Shown here one piece after another: positions 56,765 through 64,000 of a DNA stretch of 64,000 nucleotides (positions are counted from its first letter, which is position 1; each line of letters opens with the position of its first letter). Made by a program: the position numbers and the translations under genes. The DNA comes from Apoda limacodes. Taxonomy: Eukaryota > Arthropoda > Insecta > Lepidoptera > Limacodidae. The notes beneath the pieces were generated by a model. The model did no database searches and had not been told where the DNA came from. It saw only the letters and a program-made list of their open reading frames with translations. The stretch covers positions 19,314,501 to 19,378,500 of the forward strand of contig OX291557.1 of NCBI GenBank assembly GCA_946406115.1, read 5' to 3'.

Positions 56765-57015
56765 GAGCCCTGGATAATCGTTTGCTACCATTTTTAGAGT
56801 GATGTCTGTTAGTGTGTCTGTGTGAGTGTGTGTATGTATCTATGTATGCTATATATGTATGTATGTTAGCCTTTATTGCCCCTCGATATCTCTAAAACCT
56901 GTGTACCAAATTGCTGTCGTGACCATATCAATCGATACGCCACGTCATGACTTAGATCTGAAAAGAGTTTGAGCAAAATCGGTCCAGCGGTACGTTTTTT
57001 ATCACTTAAAAACTG
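56765..57015 (+). repeat. (GT)n/(ATGT)n run with repeat body
   Basis: A simple GTGTGTATGTAT run at 56800-56870 is followed by 'gatatctctaaaacctgtg' and 'aaaatcggtccagcggtacg', a generic repeat end. Confidence 0.45.
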
Positions 57016-57449
57016 TTTTTTTAAAGACGCAATAATAATCTTCATGTATACATTCTTAAATGAAAAGAAAATATTCTAAAGAGAAGTTGTTCGTGCGGTA
57101 CTTGCTACCGAACTATTTTTTTCAAGTTAAGTGAGTAAAGTTAAAGTTAAATTTTAAACTTAAACTTACTCGTTTGTATCAAATTTCAGGCTTTGACTAA
57201 TAAGTCAAGTTACGAATTTTGCCCTTTTTTACTCTTATATATATGTACGAGCGTACATACATAACATCACGCCTGTTTCCCGAACGATTCGATAGAGACA
57301 ATATACTTTCACTTACCATGATCCTGCTACACTTCCTTTGTGCATCCACACGCATTAGTGCATTTTATACAGTAAATGGAATAAATGAAGATGCGAAGAT
57401 CTTCACTAGACCAACCAAAAGGGTGAGTCAGTTATTATCTATGTATAAT

Positions 57450-57987
57450 TAAGGAGTTGCTGTTGAAAATGGAGGTAGCTGACACCCTGAATTAACACAT
57501 ACCTAGGCTACTTTTTATCCCGAAAATTTCAAAAGTGTGTGCGGGAGTAACTATAACCGAGCTTAAATTTACTATATAGATTGTTATAGCAAACTTCATT
57601 AGTATAATTAAGGAGTTCAATGCCGATTACCAAATTTAGGGCGTGTCGAGCCGATAACAAAATATTATAAATGAGAACGGATTTAGATGAAATTTAGTAT
57701 GGACATAGTTTGAATCTCAGGGAAGGACATAGGAAAATTCAAAAGTTCCTGCGGGTATAACCATGACCTTTTGTTACTAAATCCTGCTGCAATGAAGTAT
57801 TAAATTTTGCACAGAGATAGTTGAAGATACGAAGAAGGACGTAGGGTACTTTTTATCTTGGAAAAAAGTTCCTGCTGGATTAATTATAACCGAATTCCAC
57901 GAATGAACTATAGCTGCAGCCATAGCTTTCTATATAAAACTTCTTTAGTATAATCAAGGAGTTGGCGAAGCCGCTGGCAAAAGCTAG
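57450..57987 (+). mobile_element. tandem Helitron-like fragments
   Basis: At least three partial repeats of the block 'aggagtt...ccgattaccaaatttaggg', 'atgaaatttagtatggacat', 'aggctactttttatcc'. The last ends CCGCTGGCAAAAGCTAG at 57987. The next base is A, where other copies have T. Confidence 0.55.
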
Positions 57988-58468
57988 AAAATACTAAACG
58001 CAATTTATTTCGGTTAGTGTTAATATTTATATATTTTATTGTATTTAAATTCAGGCATTTTAATTGTTTCCGACTTTTCTTCAGCCACTTCAATAGTGAA
58101 GTGACCAAGGATAGATACACAAAAAGCAAACAAGCATTACAACCGGTGCAGCAATAGCTAACGAAACTTAAATAATCCATGGGTCAGTGTAGATTTCCAG
58201 ATAAGGTCATCTTTCGTAATTGAAGCAGAAATTGTGATGATGACCGCTTTTTTTTTGTTATCGCCTTGTTAAACTGCAACAGCTGTTTAAACGGGGTGCG
58301 GGAATTTTATTATTCACCATGGACTTCTGACGACCGATTTCGTAATCAAGTGTTTTTGAATGAATGAGTGAACCATAACATGCAACCTAAGATACCATAG
58401 AAGATGTATGCACAGAAGTACGAGTAATCACTTATAAATCACACCATACTTCATGGCAGTATTATACA

Positions 58469-58962
58469 TCTATACTAATATAATAAAGAAGAAATATTGG
58501 GTTGTTTGTTTGTATTAAATAGGCTCCGAAACTACTGAACCGATTTCAAAAATTCTTTTACCATTAGAAGCCGACATTATCCCTGATAACATAGGCTAAT
58601 TTTACCACGGGAAAATGCTTCATTCCTACGGGAAAACGGGTAATAGGACAACGGGTAGTAAGAATTATCCTTCCGTACTTATCCTTCTCACGTAACTTCT
58701 AAACGGCTGAACCGATTGGCTTGAAATTTTATATGGGTATTTCGATGGTTTCCTGGATGATTTAAAAATACAATTGGACCCGGTGGTTGCGCTGCTGTAT
58801 GTCAACTACTACACTGGGTTGAAATTTTGTATGTGTATTTCCATGGTTTCACAGTCAGGAATGTATTATGCCATTAAAGAAGAAAGATTTAATTGTCCGT
58901 TTTTTGGTGTAAGAACCTACGCCGATAACAATATTTAGAGGGAAGCCGCTGGCAGAAGCTAG
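58469..58962 (+). mobile_element. Helitron-like non-autonomous element, copy 2
   Basis: Collinear with 22346-22879: TCTATACTAATA start after A, 'ggctccgaaactactg', 'gggaaaacgggtaataggac', and GGCAGAAGCTAG end before T. Several short deletions relative to copy 1. Confidence 0.75.
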
Positions 58963-58969
58963 TTATATA

Positions 58970-60075
58970 ATAATTTTGAGAAGTCGGTTATTTTATTTGA
59001 ATCTTAGACTACAGGATACATTTTATTTGCTAGGTTAAAATATTGATATCCGACATTTTGTATTCTATTGTTTGTTTACTTTTACTACAAAAAATCTACC
59101 CGGCCTTTGTGTATTGTGTAAGCTTTATGAGTAAGGAACAAAAAATAAGAGCCCTAAACTTTCAATAACGAAAAACAAACCGTTGTCGAGCTACTTAGTT
59201 GCAAGACAATAACTAAAGAGTTGTGAAATTTAAAATAACTAATGCCACAACAAATGTTTTACGATATATATTTAATGATAAATTTAATACTTTACGAGGT
59301 GATTATAGCGATCCCGACCGGTCAGATTACCCAAAATTTACATGATGTTATTTTGTTACGGAATACCAGTGCATTTATTGATATAGTAGTTAAAATTTTA
59401 ACGAACAAAAACTATAGGTACAAGGTTAATTTTACTGTCACAACTTTATCGTTGAGTTCAATTCATCAAAACATAGTATTAATAATCTAGACAGCCGGGG
59501 TGCCTCACTTATTTCCAAATCTTCCATATGATGAATCATCATATAATTTACCTATCTTCTACAAATATACTACCTATATATACCTGATTTATGTCAAACA
59601 AAGTATCCCACAAATACAATAAAGAAACGACTGATTGGGTGTTTAACCGACCTCTCCAAGCCTGGTTAAGTTAAACAGCTGATTCATTTAGATAATCAAT
59701 GTGTTTTGGGTAAAGAACAGAAAAAAGGTTGACGGATTGTTTAAACAATAGTTCTTGTTTAAACGACCCGTCACATTTCGATGAACTTGGGCCTAAGGAT
59801 ACGGGTGACTGAATAGAATGAATACTTAACAACCTAGAGTTGTTTTATTGTACAACATTATTTGTTATTAACAATAACAATGTTATCTTATCTACTGTCG
59901 CAATTGTATTTCGCAGCAACAGATAAATGTCCGTTTATTAAGGACAAGTATCCGTTATGTCCAAGATAAACTTTATTTTAATTGTAACAGATTGTAATTT
60001 TACTAAAGGCAGTGATGGAGATATTAGTTATCACGTTACTGATTCAATATTCAATTATGATCTATCAATTTTTAA
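58970..60075. other. AT-rich sequence without recognised features
   Basis: An 82-codon frame at 59242-59490 has no motif. Confidence 0.4.
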
Positions 60076-60084
60076 AAACCGTTA

Positions 60085-60360
60085 GGGTTCCGTAGAATGA
60101 GATTATTTAGGATATCTAAGTTCAAGTTCATTCTATGTTCAAAATAATTTTTGTTGTAAGTACTATTTATCGTGATTTTCTTTCAGATTTTTAGATTACA
60201 CGGTTTAAAACTTACCTTATTATATTTTTTCAACTTTGGAAGCCAATAACTCGCAAAATATAAATTTTAGATTTTTTTCTGCAATGTCCTGCAAAAGCCC
60301 TGTCCAATAATAAAAATTACATGGGGTCCGTGAAAAAAAAAATCCCTCGGTTCAATGTAT
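60085..60360 (+). repeat. GGTTCCGTAC-family fragment
   Basis: 'gttagggttccgtagaatga' start with a diverged body. Confidence 0.4.
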
Positions 60361-60369
60361 GGAATGGAA

Positions 60370-61090
60370 ATGGACTCGTAAAAAAATATTTTTTTCAAAC
60401 ATGCTGCGATATGCGACCATATCTAGCTTACGTTTCTTTGGTATAAATGGTACTTGCAGTACAGTATCAAAGAGCGGCCTGCAATGTCTTAGCCGGCCGG
60501 CCGAGCGCTCAAGCTGTGGCTCAAGCGGTCGAATATGTAATTTGAAAATGGAACTAACTTAAAACCCGAACATTAATAACTAAAGAGATAACTTATCAAG
60601 TTTTGTAAAATTTTGGACTGGCAGAAGAAAAGGAATGCGCAATAAAAAAAAATTGCGGCAAAATTACCGAAACTATTTTTATGACAGTCAATACAATTGT
60701 CAATATGATTCGTTTTCTAAATAAACATGTTCGTTATTATATTGTTTTAATTTACACGCATGTTTGAGAAAAGCGCTATAAAGCCTTGGCCACAACTGAG
60801 CATAACCAGATTCTGTGATGCGTGCCTCGGCTACTTACGATCGCTCGGTTATATTTGCGGGCCGCGGCAGTAATGTACCATTACATACTTCTGCAGAGTT
60901 TTATTATAAAAACGGATTATTTGTCCTTAAATGATTTATCTATTTGCTTAAACCTTGTGTGAATCCGAGTCTTAAATGCCTATTTAGAGTTCTACTTTTA
61001 TGAACATATTTTAAATTAGCTAATAATATATACTGAGACGGTAAGGGTTAGGACCTTGATTTTATTAAATTTATTTATTATTCAAACATC
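60370..61090. other. sequence without recognised gene
   Basis: A GC-rich palindromic patch 'gccggccggccgagcgctc' lies near 60492. Confidence 0.4.
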
Positions 61091-61094
61091 CCTC

Positions 61095-61370
61095 TTCTGC
61101 AGCAGAAAGATTGTTTGAATACCAGCTGTGTGTCCCCATAGTAAAATACCGTAGGACATCACCTTATGAAAGTAGCTAAAGTATACTATGCAGTAGCTTC
61201 GTCCGTAAGTTGACAAAGGTTTTTAAATGCTGCAGAGCAGAACTTAGCCTATTCCCAATCTATCCACCGAGTATAAGGGCCCCGCTGAAGCTTTGTGTCT
61301 AGGTTAAAACCTAAGACTACTGTATTATCTACAAGATCTCATTGCTCCCCTTAGAAAAGGTACATCGGTT
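61095..61370 (-). pseudogene. LINE RT remnant related to 19600-20150
   Basis: On the minus strand, in pieces of different frames: VVLGFNLDTKLQRGP, then YFSYFHK-like and VMSYGILLWG, IFLLQKR. It is more decayed than the copy at 19.6 kb. Confidence 0.7.
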
Positions 61371-61670
61371 CTTACCTGACTAAAATTTGGTGTCAAAAAA
61401 TGTATGCATATGGTTTACTTGTTGTTGTTGAATTAGTGATTATAAATGTGAGTTGTAGGAGACATTTTTGGCAAAAGTGGCCGTTTTTAACAGAATAGCT
61501 ACTAGAAACTAGAGATATATGTATATTCTACAAACAATAAAAAATATTCTACAAATAGTTTATGACTAGTTTTATATTTTAGCATTCAGATTCTAGAAAT
61601 TCTCTTTCTACGAAGAGAAAATTAAAAATATGTAATGGAGACGCTGCTTTATACCTCTTAAAAATAATTG

Positions 61671-61742
61671 AACTGTATGACAGTTTACATATAAAACTGT
61701 ATGACAGTTTACATATAAAACTGTATGACAGTTTACATATAA
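61671..61742. repeat. 24-bp tandem repeat, three identical units
   Basis: AACTGTATGACAGTTTACAT plus ATAA repeats three times without a mismatch. Each unit contains the palindrome AACTGT-ATG-ACAGTT. Confidence 0.93.
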
Positions 61743-62144
61743 AACATCTTGCTGTGGAAGTATTTTAGAGTCAATGATAATATGGTGGAATAATAGAGCT
61801 GTGAAATAACTAGTACATAACAATAATAAATAAATAAAGGTTGTTTTTCTATTTAGATTACAGAACGCTAAAAATGCCAATAAAGTTACGTGAGTACAGA
61901 GTAAAGTACGCAAACATTAAGACGACAATGACCCAAATTATTATCATTTACAAGTTTTTGTCCTAGTGCTCTTTTTTACCTTGACCATTGGATATCTGAC
62001 TCAGAATAAAAAAAGGGAAGTATGTCAGTGTTTTTCAGTGACAAACTAAATATACCTACTACAAAATCAACGCCCAAACAACGTTATTTGCAATTATTAC
62101 TAACACTTTAACATCATATTCTAAACTTACTCGTGATTTAACTG

Positions 62145-62345
62145 AAGGGTTCCGTAGCCATAAAAACGAAACCCTTATAAATTCGTTATGTCCAGCTGTC
62201 CGTCTATCTGTCAATTCATCCGTCCGTCCGTCCGTCTGTCCGGACCAGACGTTTGTCACAACCTCATTATTCCAGCGTCTTGACATCGATTTTGATGAAA
62301 TTTTATACATAGATCTCTCTTGTGAAGAATAGTTGATATTGGCGT
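62145..62345 (+). repeat. GGTTCCGTAC-family fragment
   Basis: 'gggttccgtagccataaaaa', 'ccgtccgtccgtctgtccgg' and 'gatgaaattttatacat'. Confidence 0.6.
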
Positions 62346-62559
62346 AACATTTCGTATACATTATAAGGACCTGAAGAGTAAAATAAATACAATTAATTCC
62401 CCCACACTCATAATATGTCCGTATGCTCAAGTGCAAAAGAAAGGTGCTCAAGTGCGAAAGAAAGGTGCTGTAGGAGAAAGAGTTAGTCTGTATGTATCTC
62501 TTTTGTAGCTTGATCATGTAGGTATGGAAGAGGCATAATTAAATAGGCGTTATGCTTGG

Positions 62560-62835
62560 TGGGGGAGGGCCATAGAAATAGAGAACCTGGACAGCGCATA
62601 TGTGAGAAAAAAATGATCACCAAAAGTGTGACAGGGACGAAGCGAACCTGTGGTCTCTTGTATCTTTCTTACTTGTTTTAACAAACATTAACAAACAAAA
62701 TAGCGGACGGTGATAGAAAGAGAAAAGTTATTCAGGTTCGCTTTGTCTCTTTCTAAAAGAAAGACAATTTTGTGAGGCTATATTGCGCAGTCCATAGGAC
62801 AGATTACAGAACTCTAAGTCTATGGGGAGGGCACA
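62560..62835. repeat. imperfect palindromic element
   Basis: 'gggacgaagcgaacctg' near 62634 pairs with 'caggttcgctttgtctc' near 62734. A 'ggggagggc' motif lies at both edges. It looks MITE-like and non-coding. Confidence 0.45.
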
Positions 62836-62839
62836 CAAT

Positions 62840-64000
62840 CGATGACAGCATAAAAAAAATTAGTTCCAAGACGAATTCTATAAACACGATTGAAAATTAT
62901 GTTATAACAATATACATTGTGTTTTATAAAAAGCTTCTTTAGTCAAAGGTTCTGAAATATTTCATATAATAATTCTGCCCTTATAGACTGCGTTTTTTGC
63001 CGGACCGATGGCTAAACGAAGCGCTATATATACAACACTGCGTGCGGCGACCGGTAAAATAACGGACGGAATGCTGTATACTAAATTTGGCTTGAGTGTG
63101 CACACCTCTTACTTAGAAAAAAAAGGGAATACAATATATATTAGAAATAAATACCACAATAATGGATGCTGGTTTGTTATTATTAGATTGAGCTGTAAGA
63201 ACTACCTCGGCACTCCAAGCAGACGGAAAACTTTCTTAGGTTAATATATAAGTGGGTATATCTGTCCTGTTTATTAACTAGCCTTTTACGGCGATTTGAA
63301 TACATAAAAAATGGCCAAAATGAGTAAAATTACTAACGCCAAATGATTTCATTTTTGACACGGACAAAGTGGCGGTGAGAGCTGTGTATAAATATTTCTC
63401 AATGTAAGTTGTAACAAAGAGGATAAAATCAAAAGCGTGACCTCATTTCTGACACATGTGCGTTGATAATTTACAACATATTATTATGAAATGATTCATT
63501 GTACAACCAACATAACAGTGGAATTGCGACTGAATACACTTGGTCAATAATTTAAAATTTATTATAAGAATAACAAGATAAAATAAAAAAGTACTAGAAG
63601 AAACTAAGTAGAAAAAACCGGCTAAGTACGAGTTTAATTCGCAAACCAAGGGTTCCATTCCAATGCACCTATACAATTTTTTTTTTCTTTTTTTACAAAA
63701 AACATTTTGTCAAACTGCATAACAATTTGTTTGACAGAGTATTGTTCATTTTAAAGTTGATGTGCTGCAGCACCCTCTAGTAGCTATAGCAAAATTGTCA
63801 GCAAAAATTTTCTCCATGGTATTGGAGTTTAACAACGTAATAATTCGTATACATATAAATATATACCAACATCCATTTTTGTATTTTGCCTATAGATATT
63901 AGTTGTTCTTAACATTGGAGTCGTGTGAGTCATGCATGATGTCATGGCAGAGCAGAATAAAACTACTTCAAATTCTCCCGCGGGGGTCGTTCGAGGCGAT
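62840..64000. other. AT-rich sequence without recognised gene
   Basis: The head of the repeat family ('aaaaaccggctaagtacgag') lies at about 63612. A 78-codon frame at 63008 has no motif. Confidence 0.4.

Noticed and set aside
61608..61913. 101-codon minus-strand frame with a repeated LYVNCHTV peptide
   Set aside because: The peptide repeat comes from the perfect 24-bp DNA tandem repeat. There is no other sign of coding.
1..64000. CRISPR arrays, operons or bacterial ribosome sites
   Set aside because: No regularly spaced palindromic repeats with unique spacers, and the genes show introns and animal transposon types. The 49-bp units are a contiguous minisatellite without spacers.

Overview
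The window is animal nuclear DNA, most likely from a moth or butterfly. Codon-rich sequence is sparse. Four short exons of one gene are separated by introns of up to about 15 kb. The background is full of repeats I recognise as lepidopteran: tRNA-headed SINEs, Jockey-like LINE tails, Helitron-like elements ending in CTAG, and the family whose copies read 'ggttccgtac...ccgagtcc'. Nothing suggests a bacterium or an organelle.

Host gene. The only host gene I can support is an ABCG1/ABCG4-type half transporter on the minus strand. Four consecutive exons carry, in order, Walker A (28128-28248), the Q-loop and signature motif (26703-26960), Walker B, D-loop and H-loop (11457-11643), and the stretch after the H-loop (142-256). 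Every splice junction has GT/AG ends and compatible phase. Earlier exons were not found, and the membrane half lies beyond the left edge of the window.

The main accessory region is 35.8-52.3 kb. It holds two head-to-tail Maverick/Polinton elements, which are virus-like self-synthesising transposons. Element 1 (about 36489-49297) has long terminal inverted repeats. On the minus strand it carries a family-B DNA polymerase, packaging ATPase, two or three small conserved proteins, an integrase with chromodomain, penton, a pX-like core protein, major capsid and an adenovirus-type protease. Polymerase, integrase and penton each have one frameshift, and one small gene is split by a 13-base duplication. 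ATPase and major capsid are open. Inside each terminal repeat lies the same small spliced gene, so element 1 has two near-identical copies pointing inward. Element 2 (49298 to about 52208) is an internal-deletion derivative: a terminal repeat with a third copy of that gene, an open 324-codon polymerase fragment, and a shortened second terminal repeat. The outer parts of the repeats contain a 49-bp minisatellite. The whole tract is bracketed by a separate inverted repeat of about 100 bp (35816-35923 and 52244-52332).

Elsewhere, left to right: a truncated Jockey LINE (2.9-3.4 kb), a LINE 3' end (8.0-8.7 kb), a non-autonomous hAT-like element with target duplication (13.66-14.53 kb), a decayed Tc1/mariner transposase with 35-residue D-to-E spacing (17.75-18.75 kb), a LINE reverse-transcriptase remnant (19.6-20.15 kb), Helitron-like elements (22.35, 23.9 and 58.5 kb), inverted-repeat MITEs (24.96 kb and a relative at 7.4 kb), a 5S-rRNA-headed SINE candidate (53.9 kb), further LINE remnants (52.5, 56.3 and 61.2 kb), and several tandem repeats. 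The other long stretches hold AT-rich, apparently non-coding sequence.
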